A DNA stretch of 64,000 nt from Marinilabiliales bacterium (lineage in GTDB: Bacteria > Bacteroidota > Bacteroidia > Bacteroidales > ML635J-15): contig PKTB01000024.1 of assembly GCA_002869385.1 (NCBI GenBank), forward strand, positions 1 to 64,000, in the 5' to 3' direction. The position numbers and the translations under genes were made by a program. Position 1 is the first letter of the stretch. Each line of letters begins with the position of its first letter. Positions 12,801 to 24,531 of the stretch are shown piece by piece. The notes beneath the pieces are model-generated. The model saw nothing but the letters and a program-made list of their open reading frames with translations. It searched no databases and was not told the DNA's origin.

Positions 12801-15800
12801 AGTAAGCGTAACAGGATCTAACGGTTGTACAGATACAGAAGTAATTAATATTACCCAAAGTGTAACTCCACCTGTAGCGAGTATTACTAATAATACCGGT
12901 AATTCAGAACTAGATTGTAATAATACATTTATTAGTTTAACAGCCGGAGGTGGAGGAACATATTCATGGAGTGGTGGTTCTTCGACTACAATGGCAAACA
13001 ACGTAATTACTAGTCCTGGATTATACACTGTTACAGTGAGTTTGGTTAATGGATGTACAGACTCTGAAGTAATAAATATTTCTCAAAATATAAATGCACC
13101 AACTGCTGGAATAATTAATACTACCGGATCAGATATTTTAACTTGTAACTTGACTTCAATTGATGTGCTTGCAACAGGTGGGGGTACATATGTTTGGAGT
13201 GGAGGCTCATCATTAAACTCTGCTAATAATACATTTAATACTCCTGGGAATTACACAGTAACAGTAACAGGTTCAAATGGATGTACAGATACAGAAAGTG
13301 TTAATATATCTCAGAATATTATAGTACCTACAGCAGGGATTACAAATTTAAGCGGGACAACAATCCTTACATGTCTAGATAATTCAATAGACTTGATGGC
13401 AACAGGTGGTGGAACTTATTTGTGGTCAGGTGGTACAAGTCCTTCATTATCAACAAATACTATAAACTCTCCTGGAAATTATACGGTAACTGTTACATGA
13501 AGTAATGGTTGTACCGATACTGAAGGAATATCAATTACTGAAAATGCTGTTTATCCAACAGCTGGAATAACAAATAATACTGGGACAACAGTATTAGATT
13601 GTAATACAACTTCAATTAGTGTTACAGTAAGCGGTGGCGGAACATATTCATGGAGTGGAGGCTCAACACCATCTACATCAAACAATACACTTTCGTCAGC
13701 TGGAACTTATATAGTAACAGTAACAGCACCTAATGGCTGCACAGATACAGAAGCTATAAATATCACTCAAAATATAACACCACCAACTGCTGGCATATCA
13801 AACAATACAGGAACATCAATACTTGATTGTAACACAGCATCAATAAATGTTACAGCAAGCGGTGGCGGAACATATTCATGGAGTGGAGGGGCAACACCTT
13901 CTGCATCAAACAATATACTAATTTCAGCCGGAACTTATACGGTAACAGTAACAGCAGCTAATGGATGTACAGATACTGAGCAAATAAATATCACATCAGA
14001 TACAAATCCACCAACTGCCAGTATAAATAATCTTACAGGAACAGATGTGCTTACATGTACTGTTAATATTATTAATGTTACAGCTTCTGGTGGAATCTCA
14101 TATCTATGGAGTGGTGGTACTTCAACTTCTAGTTCTTCGAATAGTTTTACTTCTCCTGGAAATTATGTTGTTACAGTTACTGGTAACAATGGCTGTACAG
14201 CGACTAATCAAATAAATATCTCCGAAGATATTACATCACAAACAGCAATAATTACAAATTTAACTGGCAGTACAAGTATAAATTGCCATAATTCTCAGAT
14301 ACAACTTCAAGCTTCAGGTGGTACATCTTACCAATGGAGTGGAGGAAATTCTCCAAATACAGCAAATAATACTATTACTTCAGGTGGAACTTATATAGTT
14401 ACTGTTGAAAGTAACAATGGCTGTACAGATACTGAATCTATTACAATAGCAGAGTCACAACCATTGAGCTTAAGCTTAAATCCTGTATCTGCAAACTGCG
14501 GTGGTAGTGGAGGCCAAGTTACATCTAGTCTCTCAGGCGGTGTTGGAACATATACTTTTATTTGGTCAAATGGAGATTAAAGTCAGGATATTTCAAATCT
14601 TTCTCCGGGAACTTATACTTTAAGTGTAACTGATTCAGAAGCTTGCACCATTAGTGATCAGGTAAGTATTACAGCAAGTGGATCAATAAATGCTACTGTT
14701 GATCAGATTCAAACATTAGGTTGTAATGGGGATGAAACCGGAATTTTAGAAGCAAACTCAAATAATGGTCAAAATCCTTTGACATTCGTTTGGAATACAG
14801 GTCAAACATATCAAACAATATCAAATCTCGGTGCAGGAGATTATTCCGTTACAATAACAGACGATTGGGGCTGTGTTGGTACGGACCAAACAAGTTTAGT
14901 TAATCCAAATAATATGAGCATCAATGCTGATGTGAATTCTGTAAGCTGTTACGGAGATATTGATGGTAGCATCTCTTTAGTTGTTAGCGGTGGAAACTTC
15001 CCTTACGATTACTCTTGGAGTAATTCAGAAACTTCATCAACAATTACAGACTTAAGTCCAGGGGACTATCTTGTTACTGTAACTGATGATGAAGGCTGTA
15101 CAATTTCCGATAATTATACAATTATTAATCCTGAGAAAATTAACTTGAATTTGATAGTTACTGATATCGAATGCTTTGGTTTATCAAATGGAAGTATTGA
15201 AATGTCAGCTGATGGGGGTACTGAACCATATACTTTTACTTTAACTGATGGTTATAATAATACTCTTGGTTCTCAGCAAACAGGATTAAGAGCTGGGAAT
15301 TATACAGCAATGGTAACTGATAATAATAACTGTATTACATCGATAGATGCTATAATTCTTGAACCTTCTGAATTGTACTTATCATACGAAGTTTATAATC
15401 CTTCCTGTAGAGGAAATGATGATGGATATGTACAAATTCAAGCTATTGGTGGAACAGAGCCATATCTCTATATGTGGGATACATATGTTCTGGATACAGG
15501 AATGATTACGGGACTTGAAGAAGGCTTATATAATTTTGAAGTAATTGACGCTAATAACTGTTCTAAAAAACTGAATTTAATTAGTTTAAATGATACCGAA
15601 GTTGACTGTATAAAAATTCCAAATGCTTTTACTCCAAATTCCGATGGAATCAATGATGAATGGTTAATTCAAAATATAGACTTATTCCCTGATGCTCAAA
15701 TAAACATCTTCAATAGATGGGGACAAATGATGTACAGTGGTCGTGGAAATTCGGACCCATGGGATGGACAGTATAATGGGAAATTCGTTCCTGCTGGTTC

Positions 15801-15870
15801 TTATGTATATACAGTAAACCTATATACCAGCTAAAAAACTTACAATGTTGTTGTAACTGTTGTTTACTAG
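9868..15870 (+). pseudogene. Giant T9SS type B adhesin B with CUB-like domain and 12 exact-length tandem repeats (three in-frame stops)
   Basis: The full frame spans 2000 codons plus a TAG stop. A signal peptide (to about residue 32, ending FSLFSQ) is followed by a CUB-like domain (about 35-185), a lectin/MAM-like middle region, twelve tandem 76-residue repeats (residues 622-1533, each exactly 228 nt), SprB-type repeats (about 1540-1905, for example SCYGDIDGSISLVVSGG) and a type B CHU_C sorting domain (from IPNAFTPNSDGINDEW). In-frame stops are at codon 1211 (TGA 13498-13500, a Gly position in sister repeats), 1571 (TAA 14578-14580) and 1989 (TAA 15832-15834). The last would remove the final 11 residues of the sorting domain. 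Sequence on both sides of every stop stays in frame and conserved, so the damage is recent or artefactual. It is 39 bases upstream of adhesin C. Confidence 0.88.
11731..14466 (+). repeat. Twelve tandem 228-bp coding repeats in adhesin B
   Basis: Units begin at 11731, 11959, 12187 and so on every 228 bases to 14239. Each encodes 76 residues containing TAGITNNTG, LDC, GGGTYSWSGG, NYTVTVTG and NGCTDTESINITQ. Lengths are preserved without indels although codons have diverged, which fits beta-sandwich Ig-like modules expanded by duplication. Confidence 0.85.
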
Positions 15871-15909
15871 ATAAATTAAATTTTACTACGCAAATAAATA
15901 TATTTAATT

Positions 15910-18900
15910 ATGAAAAAATCAATTTTAATTTATTTTGCATTTCTGTTGATTGGATATAATTATTCGACTGCTCAAATTAGCATAGATAATTATACTGCCA
16001 TGTCTAATTAAGAAATTGCAAATGCTTTAGTCGATACACTTATGGGTAGTGGTATCAGCTTTTCAAATGCCGAATTTTACGGTGTACGAAATTCATCCGG
16101 TTCTTATGGATATCAAATTACCTATTTTACAACGACAGGCACAACTGAAACCACAATGCAAATATCCAGAGGAATTGCTTTAACAAGTGGTAATACTAAT
16201 CTGATTTCTATCCCTTTGGCTACTGACCCAGGGGCAACTAATTAATTTTCAAAAGGATATATCTCGTCTGCCCCGGGTGAATTGAGGAAATCAACAGCTG
16301 GTTTGCCCGATATGGATTTATTGGCAAATGGTGTTAATTGGTATAATGGCGCTGTTCTTGAATTTGATTTTATTCCTACTGGAGATTCTGTTGTTTTTAG
16401 GTACGTATTTGGAGGCGAAGAATACTCTGACAATACCAATTTTACTAATTATCAATGTTCTCAGTTTAACGATAAATTTGGTTTTCTTATTAGTGGTACA
16501 GGGATTTCTGGCGGAGTTGGATACGAAAATGATGCTTACAACATGGCAAGACTAAATAATGGTTCCGAAGTAGGTATAAATTCTGTTAATGATGGTGTTG
16601 TTGGTAGTAGTGGGACACCAAATGGCGCTTCATATTGCGAAAGTGTTAATGCAGATTGGTCAGAGGGAACGCCTAGTCCCGAATTTCTTGGCACAATCCC
16701 TGGTACTGCACTAAATGGAAATACAATACCTTTGTATGCTTCAGTAGGTGGATTAACTACAGGCGAAACATATCATATTAAACTGCTTATATGTGATGCT
16801 ACTGATGGTGCATACGATGCAATTGTTTATATAGAAGCCGGTTCATTTTAAAGTCCGCAACCTAACATTGCGCTTAGTGCCGATAAAACTGAGATATGTG
16901 AAGGCGAAACAATTGAATTGGTTGTTGAAACAAATGAATTAACAACTCCGATAACATATGAATGGAGTGAAGGGACAACTAATGTGACTTCATTTGAAAA
17001 TGATACAATTTATGTGAATCCAAATATTAATACAACCTATACTGTTACTGTGACAGATGATTTATCCCAACAATATATAGAAAGTATTGATATTATTGTA
17101 AATCCATTGGTAACACCAACGTTTAATGCGGTTGGTCCTTATTGCGAAGGCGATGCAATACCTGCTTTGCCAACAAGTTCTCTCGAAGCTATTACAGGAA
17201 CCTGGTCACCGGCAATAGATAATACGGCTACAACTCTGTATACCTTTACACCTGATGCTGGGCAATGCGCTACAACTACAACATTGACAATTGACATTAC
17301 ACCGCAGGTAACACCTACTTTCGATGCTGTTGGACCATATTGTAATGGCGATGCTATTCCTGCTTTACCTACAACTTCAACAAATGGTATTTCAGGAACT
17401 TGGTCACCGGCAGTAGATAACACTGCTACTACTCTGTATACTTTCACACCTGATGTGGGAGAGTGCGCCACAAATCAAACACTAACAATTGATATTACTC
17501 AACCAACAGTTACTAGCTTTGATCCGGTTGGGATTTATTGTACAGGCGATGCTATTCCGGCATTACCAACAACTTCAACAAATGGTGTTACTGGTACTTG
17601 GTCACCGGCAATAGATAATACTGCTACCACATTATATACATTTACACCTGATGCAGGCTTATGTGCATCGTCAACCACTTTAACAATAACTGTAAATCCT
17701 CCGGGAGTTGTTCCTACTTTTGATCCAGTAGGGCCATATTGTAACGGTGATGCTATTCCTGCACTACCAACAACTTCTACAAATGGTATTACTGGAACTT
17801 GGTCACCGGCAATTGATAATACTGCTACTACATTATATACTTTTACACCAGACATTGGTCAATGTGCTACAACAAATACTCTTACAATTACAATAAATGA
17901 TCCTATTGACCCAACATTTGATGCTGTTGGACCATATTGTAATGGTGATGTGATACCTGCATTACCTACAACCTCTAATAATGGTGTTGTAGGAACATGG
18001 TCTCCTGCAATTGATAACACAGTAACAACTGAATATACTTTTACACCTGATGGTGGTGAGTGCGCAAATACCACAAATCTTACTATAGATATTACTCAAC
18101 CAACAGACCCTACTTTTGTCGCTGTTGGACCTTACTGTAATGGTGATGTAATACCTGCATTACCTACAACCTCTACAAATGGTGTTATAGGAACATGGTC
18201 TCCTGCAATTGATAACACAGTAACAACTGAATATACTTTTACACCTAATCCTGGAGAATGCGCAAATACAACAACTTTAATAATTTATATTACGCAGCCT
18301 ACTGATCCTGCATTTGATCCTGTAGGTCCATATTGTAATGGAGATGCAATTCCTGCTTTACCAACAACTTCTACAAATGGTGTAGTTGGATCATGGTCTC
18401 CTGCGATTGACAACACCGCAACAACTGAATATACTTTTACACCAGATGCTGGTGAGTGTGCAAATACAACGACATTAATAATAACAATAGATAATCCAGT
18501 TGACCCAATATTCGATGCTTATGGCCCATATTGCCAAGGAGAAACACCTGTAGTTCTTCCTGGTTTATCTAATAACTCTATTAGTGGAACATGGAGTCCT
18601 GCAAGTATTTCAACAACAAATGATGGTACATATAATTATGTTTTTACTCCTTATTTAGGAGAATGTGCAAATACTTTCGATTTTGATGTTATAATTGATC
18701 CGACAATTGATCCTGTTTTCAGTGATTTTGGTCCTTATTGTGTTGGTGAAACGGCAGATCTACTTCCTACAGTTTCCGACAATACTATTAATGGAACATG
18801 GTCTCCTGCATCAATATCAACAACGAATGACGGCACAGAGACTTATACTTTTACACAAGCTATTGGAGTTTGTGCAAATAACTATAATACCGATGTTACT

Positions 18901-19638
18901 GTAAACCCAAATCTTATACCGAGTTTTAGTGATTTTGGTCCATATTGTGTTGGTGATAATGCAGATATACTTCCTGCTGTATCTGAGAATAGTATGAATG
19001 GGACATGGTTACCAAATGTAATCGATACAGAAAATTCAGGAATGCAAACATATATATTTACTGCAGAAGGTGTCGATTGCTTTGAGATATATTCTACAGA
19101 TATAACAGTTTATGATTATCCTGAGGTTTCAATTTTTATAACTGATAGTGTATTGTATTCAGGAGAAGAAACTACAATTGAAGTTAGCGGTGCGGACACA
19201 TATTCGTGGATACATTCAGATTTATTTCCTTGTGATAATTGCAGCTTAGCAATTTTTACAGCTCCTTCAGAACAAGATGAGGATGAAGTCTTTGAGTTCA
19301 TTTTGTTCTCTGAATCTAATGGCTGTGAAGTTGTTGATACTGTCAGAGTAACAGTTCTTGGCGATATCCCGTTGATGATTCCTGAAGGATTCTCTCCAAA
19401 TGGTGATGGCAATGCTGATACCTGGGTTATTCAGGGTATTGAAAGATTAAGTAATAGTGAAGTTCAGATAGTTAATAGATGGGGTAATAAAGTCTTTGAG
19501 ACTGCTCCTTATAATAATGATTGGGGAGGAGAAAATATGTCTGGAGGCAAGTTGCCGGCAGGTACATATTATTACATTTTTAAACCTGACAGAGATGGAG
19601 ATGAGTCTCATGCAGGGTATGTTTATATTAACTATTAA
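15910..19638 (+). pseudogene. T9SS type B adhesin C with choice-of-anchor L N-terminal domain (three in-frame stops)
   Basis: The frame covers 1242 residues from the ATG at 15910. A signal peptide (ending YSTAQ) leads into a choice-of-anchor L domain (about residues 30-310, with SVVFRYVFGGEEY and FNDKFGFLISG), then about ten 66-68-residue repeats with YCNGDAIPALPTTS and TWSPAIDNTATTLYTFTP (about 17110-19050), then a CHU_C type B sorting domain (IPEGFSPNGDGNADTWVIQG to the end). TAA codons interrupt it at codons 34 (16009-16011), 112 (16243-16245) and 314 (16849-16851), all in the first quarter. As written, no signal-bearing product of full length could be made without readthrough. The frame is otherwise continuous. 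It lies 11 bases upstream of a porP/sprF gene, its likely partner. Confidence 0.87.
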
Positions 19639-19649
19639 ATCTGAACGTC

Positions 19650-20561
19650 ATGAAACAAATAATTATAACAATAGGAATTTTATGTGGTCTTTTGATAACA
19701 AATAGTTTGTATTCGCAACAAGACCCAATGTTTTCACAATATATGTTTAACACTTTGAGTGTAAATCCTGCTTATGCGGGGAGTGCTAATTGCATTACTA
19801 CTAGCCTTATTTCAAGACACCAATGGCTGGGTTTAAATGGAGCACCTCAAACACAAACTTTTGTAGTTCATGCTCCTATGAAGCATCAAGTTGGTGTTGT
19901 AGTTTCAGTAATAAGGGACCAGGTGGGCCCAATGAAGACCTTTTCATTTCAAGGGAATGTGTCTTATCATTTGAAAATTAACGAGGAGAATCTGATGTAT
20001 TTTGGTTTAATGGCAGGACTTAATAGTTTTAACGTAAACTTATCAACTGTCGATGGCGTTAATACAGATGATATCTCATTTAAACAGGACTTTAAGGCTG
20101 TTAAACCGGTGTTTGGTTTCGGTCTTTATTACAGACATCCAAAAGCATACGCGGGTTTTAGTATCCCAAATTTAGTTGAAACTAGATATATCGGCGAGAA
20201 TGCTGAATGGGAACATAAACGACACTTTTTTGGAATAGCAGGATATTTATGGGACATAAACGACGATTTTAAGTTCCGACCAACTGCAACATTACGATAT
20301 ACTAAAAATTCACCTGTCTCTGTAGAGTTTACTGGAAGTATGATTCTTAAAGATTTGCTTTGGGTAGGGATGCTATATAGAGTTGGTGACGCTGCCGGAG
20401 CATTATTTTGCTTACAGGTAAATCGACAAGTTAGAATAGGCTATTCATATGATTATAGTCTAAACGTTTTAAGAGGTCATCAATCAGGTTCGCATGAGAT
20501 TATGGTAAGTTATGATTTTAATAACTTCCCTAAGAAATATGCTACACCTCGTTATTTTTAG
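19650..20561 (+). CDS. sprF: PorP/SprF family type IX secretion outer-membrane protein (second copy)
   Basis: This 303-residue protein has a signal peptide (ending LYSQ) and the family hallmark QDPMFSQYMFNTLSVNPAYAG, followed by a beta-barrel-like body and ending in a typical aromatic C-terminus (TPRYF). It is a diverged paralogue of the copy at 6588-7508. It sits 11 bases after adhesin C and 21 bases before the OmpA/PD40 gene, so adhesin C, sprF and ompA appear to form one operon ending at the terminator near 22440. The role is inferred from family knowledge: outer-membrane partner for T9SS adhesins. Confidence 0.92.
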   Translation: MKQIIITIGILCGLLITNSLYSQQDPMFSQYMFNTLSVNPAYAGSANCITTSLISRHQWLGLNGAPQTQTFVVHAPMKHQVGVVVSVIRDQVGPMKTFSFQGNVSYHLKINEENLMYFGLMAGLNSFNVNLSTVDGVNTDDISFKQDFKAVKPVFGFGLYYRHPKAYAGFSIPNLVETRYIGENAEWEHKRHFFGIAGYLWDINDDFKFRPTATLRYTKNSPVSVEFTGSMILKDLLWVGMLYRVGDAAGALFCLQVNRQVRIGYSYDYSLNVLRGHQSGSHEIMVSYDFNNFPKKYATPRYF

Positions 20562-20582
20562 TAAATCTTTAAAACTGTAATT

Positions 20583-22406
20583 ATGAAAACAAATAAAATA
20601 ATAATATTGTCGTTTTTCTTATTGATTGCTTTTTTACTACAAGCACAAGAAGACAAAAGTATATATTCTGTTGAGCCTGCTGATTTTAATACCGAAGCAT
20701 CTGATTTTTCTGCTTCATATATTCATACGGATATAGTATGGGTTTCAGATACTAAAATAGGGCCTCCTCTAAGTCCTAAATATTCTGAGACTGGACGTAG
20801 TTTCTGTAATTTATATACAAATTCTGAGATATATAAAGTCACCAGTCTAATCGAAAAAATAAATACGAAATATCATGAGGGACAAATTTGCGCTACAAAA
20901 GATGGTAATACGGTGTTCTTTACACGAAATGCCTATGTAAACAAAGAAAAACGCTGGTCTTATGAATATAAAATGAACCTTCAGATATTTTATGTAAAAT
21001 TTGAAAATGGAGTATGGACTGATGAGATGGAAGTTCCAGTAAATAATACTGAATATTCTGTTGGTCATCCAGCTCTAAGTGAGGATGAAAGGTATCTTTA
21101 CTTTGCTTCAAATATGCCAGACGGATTTGGTGGAAGTGATATTTATCGAATTGAATATAATAAAGGTGAATGGGGGCAAACTGAAAATCTAGGACCAGTT
21201 ATCAATACAAAATATGATGAACTATTACCATTTATTGCAGAGGATGGTAATTTGTATTATTCTTCAAATGATTCTACAGGAATAGGAGGTCTGGATATAT
21301 ACATGGCAGTAAAATCAGGAAATGATTTTATCGAGAGTTCAATAATGCCATATCCTATAAATACAGTGTATGATGATTTTGCATTTATCAAACAGCGAGA
21401 CAGTGGTGTTGGTAAAGGTTTATTTAGCTCTAATCGTCCAAATGGTAAAGGCATTGATGATATTTACTTTTGGGAATACATGGTTAAGCCTTTTGCAATT
21501 AAGGGTACAGTATAAAATACTAAAGGTGAAGTCGTTCCTAATAGCACTCTAGATTTTACAGCCTCGGATGGTACTAAACAATCTGTTATTACTAATGGTG
21601 AGGGACAATATAGAATACCTGCAGAGCGTAATGAAAAATATCATATAGATGTAGATCATAAGGATTACTTTAATGATTACTTCGACTTTGATGCTGAGGC
21701 AGATTTACTGACAGAATTTCTTGTATTTGATGTTGTTCTTGAAGATTTTCCTAGCTTTAAAATTCGTCCTGTTGACGAGCAAGGTGTTCCTATTGTAGAT
21801 ATGAATGTTAGGATAAACTGTGATGATGAGGACATGTTTACCGGTTTATCCACTCAAGAAGGAATTTTTTGGGAATTCCCTTATAAATATAGGAGAGGAG
21901 ATAGCATTACTATTTTAATAGACTTTAATAAGCAAGGATATCTGAACAAAAAAGTTACTTTTAATATGGTTATTGAAGATGGCGGAGATGTCGTTATTCC
22001 TCGTGAACAGCTAGTTTTTGTTAAAGCGGAGGAGAAACTGGAAATATCTAAGATTATAGACCTAGAACCAATTTATTACGACTTTGCTAAATGGGATATA
22101 CGTGATGATGCTGCGATTGAGCTGGATAAAGTAATCGAGTTCTTAAACAACAATCCAAATATCTCTATTGAATTAAGTTATCATACCGACTGTAGAGGTA
22201 GCGATTATAGTAATCTTCAATTATCAGATAAGAGAGCAAAATCTGCTGCTGACTATATTAAAGCTGGAATCAATAATCCAAATCAGATATACGGTAAAGG
22301 TTATTGTGAAACAAAACCAATACATAAAGACTGTGCTAGTTGTACTGAAGAACAACATGCTGAAAATCGTAGAACAGAGTTCACTATCGTAAAAGTTAGT
22401 GAATAA
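20583..22406 (+). pseudogene. OmpA-family PD40-repeat envelope protein, PorE-like (one in-frame stop)
   Basis: The frame is 607 residues: a signal peptide (ending LLQAQ), PD40/WD40-like beta-propeller repeats (about 60-300, for example YLYFASNMPDGFGGSDIY and LYYSSNDSTGIGGLDIY), a carboxypeptidase-regulatory-like fold (about 305-375), a second Ig-like stretch, and a C-terminal OmpA domain (YYDFAKWDIRDDA to ENRRTEF) that should bind peptidoglycan. Proteins of this layout, such as PorE, link T9SS outer-membrane rings to the cell wall and are commonly encoded next to porP/sprF. A TAA at codon 311 (21513-21515), in KGTV-stop-NTKGEV, separates the propeller from the rest. The frame resumes immediately with good homologous-looking sequence, so a GAA-to-TAA change is likely. 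Confidence 0.87.
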
Positions 22407-22428
22407 TGTTTTTATTTGCGTAGTAGCT

Positions 22429-22456
22429 AAGCTGCCCTTCGGGGTGGCTTTTTTTT
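22429..22456 (+). terminator. Intrinsic terminator of the adhesin C-sprF-ompA operon
   Basis: A hairpin with arms AAGCTGCCC and GGGTGGCTT around a TTCG tetraloop is followed by a T-run. It starts 23 bases after the ompA stop. The stem includes two G-U pairs. This is the cleanest intrinsic terminator in the window. Confidence 0.85.
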
Positions 22457-22469
22457 AACCAATATGAAG

Positions 22470-22605
22470 AATCTAATCAACCAGCTGGATATCTTATCAA
22501 CAGATAAACAATTAACAAATAAACGGTACAACAGATTAACATAGAACTGATCAACTTAGAAGGTGACTGAGGAGTTCGACGATAGGAGGACGTCTCGAAG
22601 TCACC
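22470..22605. repeat. Degenerate simple repeats plus small inverted repeat
   Basis: Bases 22470-22560 contain irregular copies of a GATTAAC/GATCAAC word like those at 25913 and 32617. They are followed by GGTGACT (22562-22568) and its reverse complement AGTCACC (22599-22605) around a GC-richer loop containing TTCGACG and GACGTCTCG. No gene is visible here. Confidence 0.45.
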
Positions 22606-22614
22606 GATCAACCA

Positions 22615-23559
22615 TTACCTAACCCTTAACCTCTGCCCAATATTCAAAGTGGTGTTTTCTGTAATTCCGTTAAGTGAGCAGATGTAGTTTATAGAAACTC
22701 CATAACGTCTGGAAATTCCCCAAAGTGTATCTCCACTTGAAACAACATGGTATTCGGAACCAACAACTTCTTTAACATGTCCAAACTTTTCTGGCATTAG
22801 ATAAAGGATGTCTGTTTTAAGCTCTTTAGTTTCAAAATCTATTATCCATTCAGGATCAAAAGGATTATCCTTAAATCTTATTTCAAAATGTAAATGAGGG
22901 CCATAGGCACGACCTGTACGCCCCCCGAATCCGATGCACTCACCAGCACTTACGCGTTGATTATCTTTACAATTTAAAGCATTTAAGTGAGCGTAATATG
23001 TCTCAAGTCCGTTAAAGTGTCGGACAATAACTAAATTACCATATCCGCCATTATTCCATCCGGCAAATCTAACTACTCCGTCAAATGCAGACACAACAGA
23101 GTCTCCGGTTGCTAGATCAAGGTCTATACCATTGTGCATTTGACCCCATCTCCAGCCAAACCCAGACTGCTTATATCCCGGAACGGGAATGTGAAACTTT
23201 CCAGTATCTCTCAGCAGAGGAATTGCAAAAGTATCCAAAGCTCTTTCATAGTTTATATAACCATAAGCAAATATGTTTACCGTATCCCACTTCTCTGAGA
23301 ATACTGTTAAGCTATCAGGGGTATACAACTTTTCTCTTAAGATGTAGGCATACACATTAATTGAATCCTCAAGATGAATCAAGGCCATTACGCTATCATG
23401 ATTTACATATTCCCAAGTGTTGTTATCAAATAAAACTATATCAAATCTACCACTGTGAACAGTGTCCATAGCATTCTTGATAATTGTATCTGTTTCTTCT
23501 TGTGCTGAAATACTATAAAATGCAAGGGCGAGGGCTAAAAAGGCAATTATTCTTTTCAT
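22615..23559 (-). CDS. Secreted M23 peptidase with C-terminal LysM domain
   Basis: This 314-residue protein has a signal peptide (ending FYSISAQ), an unknown N-terminal half, an M23 metallopeptidase domain (about residues 140-245) and a C-terminal LysM domain (YHVVSSGDTLWGISRRYGV). Zinc-ligand motifs are visible as HNGIDLD and PHLHFEIR, along with FGWRWG and YYAHL, so it is probably an active peptidoglycan endopeptidase rather than a degenerate homologue. It would act in the periplasm on cell-wall crosslinks. It is a single gene facing the T9SS operon terminator, with its own promoter at 23578-23608. No irregularities were seen. Confidence 0.92.
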   Translation of the reverse strand: MKRIIAFLALALAFYSISAQEETDTIIKNAMDTVHSGRFDIVLFDNNTWEYVNHDSVMALIHLEDSINVYAYILREKLYTPDSLTVFSEKWDTVNIFAYGYINYERALDTFAIPLLRDTGKFHIPVPGYKQSGFGWRWGQMHNGIDLDLATGDSVVSAFDGVVRFAGWNNGGYGNLVIVRHFNGLETYYAHLNALNCKDNQRVSAGECIGFGGRTGRAYGPHLHFEIRFKDNPFDPEWIIDFETKELKTDILYLMPEKFGHVKEVVGSEYHVVSSGDTLWGISRRYGVSINYICSLNGITENTTLNIGQRLRVR

Positions 23560-23577
23560 TTCTAATTATTAAGGCTG

Positions 23578-23608
23578 CAAAAATGTGAAAAAATTGGGTT
23601 TTATGCAA
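23578..23608 (-). promoter_or_regulatory. Candidate Bacteroidota promoter for the M23 peptidase gene
   Basis: On the minus strand a TTG (23606-23608) is separated by 20 bases from CATTTTTG (23578-23585), one mismatch from the TAnnTTTG -7 consensus. It sits 18 bases upstream of the ATG at 23559. The spacing matches the TTG-N19-21-TAnnTTTG pattern of the phylum. Confidence 0.6.
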
Positions 23609-23659
23609 GTTTTTTAGAATGGTTCTACTTTGTAGTAGTATCTTATTGGGTTTTGAGGT

Positions 23660-24412
23660 TTAGTAGTTAAGTATAAATCCTACCATTTTCTCTTTATCCA
23701 TTTCTATATGTTTACTCTTTATATATCTTCTTTTTGAGTGTTTCACTTGTTTTTGAAGATGTTTTATGAGTTTCAAAGTATACTTCCTTATGGTATTATT
23801 CGAGAATAACACATATGCGTCTTTATTAAATTTATTTATTGTATCTAAATACACAATTCGGTTTTCTTTTTTGTCGTAAATAATTAAACTACAGCTTAAA
23901 TGAGTTGTGTAAAAGAACTCAAATGCATTCAATCCCGGGTTATAATATGCATGATTATATGATTTGTTATTTCCTTGACGTATTGCTTTTGATAGTAATT
24001 CGGAGGATGTGTAACCACTCAAAGCAATGAAGCTGACATACCTTTCATTATAATTTGTAGATAATTCTGATAAAAAGAGATTAGCCTGTTCTTCGTTTTC
24101 GGATAGTTTATTAAGCAATGGAATAAATTCACTGTAATTAGTATTGGTAATTGTGTTTTGTTTAGTTTCTGATATATAGTTATAGCTTTTGAGTAAATCT
24201 TTTATTAGAAGAATCGAATTGTTGGTTTTTTGATAATCAAAAGACTCTTTTTGTTTTATATCATGATAATCGATTTTTACAATATGAGTATGATAAAAAA
24301 CAATTTCAGTTGAATCAGGTAGCTTAATCGTTTCATATTGATAAGTATCTTGTTCTTGAATTTGATTGCTAAAAAGGAGTATCGGTAGAAATAATATTAA
24401 TAAATATTTCAT
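23660..24412 (-). CDS. Hypothetical secreted protein
   Basis: No family was recognised. From the ATG at 24412 (preferred over an upstream start at 24430 because it begins a clean signal peptide, MKYLLILFLPILLFSNQ) it encodes about 250 residues. The mature part is mixed helix and strand, rich in Lys, Asn and Tyr, with a strongly basic stretch near the C-terminus (KHLQKQVKHSKRRYIKSKH). Only one cysteine is present in the mature part, and there are no membrane segments after the signal. It lies alone between the M23 gene and the SRAP gene on the same strand. The product is probably periplasmic, or anchored if the signal is uncleaved. Confidence 0.7.
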   Translation of the reverse strand: MKYLLILFLPILLFSNQIQEQDTYQYETIKLPDSTEIVFYHTHIVKIDYHDIKQKESFDYQKTNNSILLIKDLLKSYNYISETKQNTITNTNYSEFIPLLNKLSENEEQANLFLSELSTNYNERYVSFIALSGYTSSELLSKAIRQGNNKSYNHAYYNPGLNAFEFFYTTHLSCSLIIYDKKENRIVYLDTINKFNKDAYVLFSNNTIRKYTLKLIKHLQKQVKHSKRRYIKSKHIEMDKEKMVGFILNY

Positions 24413-24531
24413 AGTAAATTTATAAGTCAAGCTATATTACACGCACAAATTTATAATAAAAAACGAAAGTAATAGCATTATTATATAAGAATCAGAACAG
24501 ATTAACACTATCTAGATTAAGCGGATTTATA

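Noticed and set aside
12627..13028. A 133-codon minus-strand ORF in adhesin B
   Set aside because: Period-76 shadow of the tandem repeats on the opposite strand.
11731..14466. CRISPR or satellite array
   Set aside because: The 228-bp units are continuous coding sequence of an Ig-like adhesin with codon-level divergence.
1..22456. Diversity-generating retroelement acting on the adhesins
   Set aside because: No reverse transcriptase gene or template/variable repeat pair with adenine-specific differences was seen; the interruptions are stop-creating and fit G-to-T rather than changes at A.
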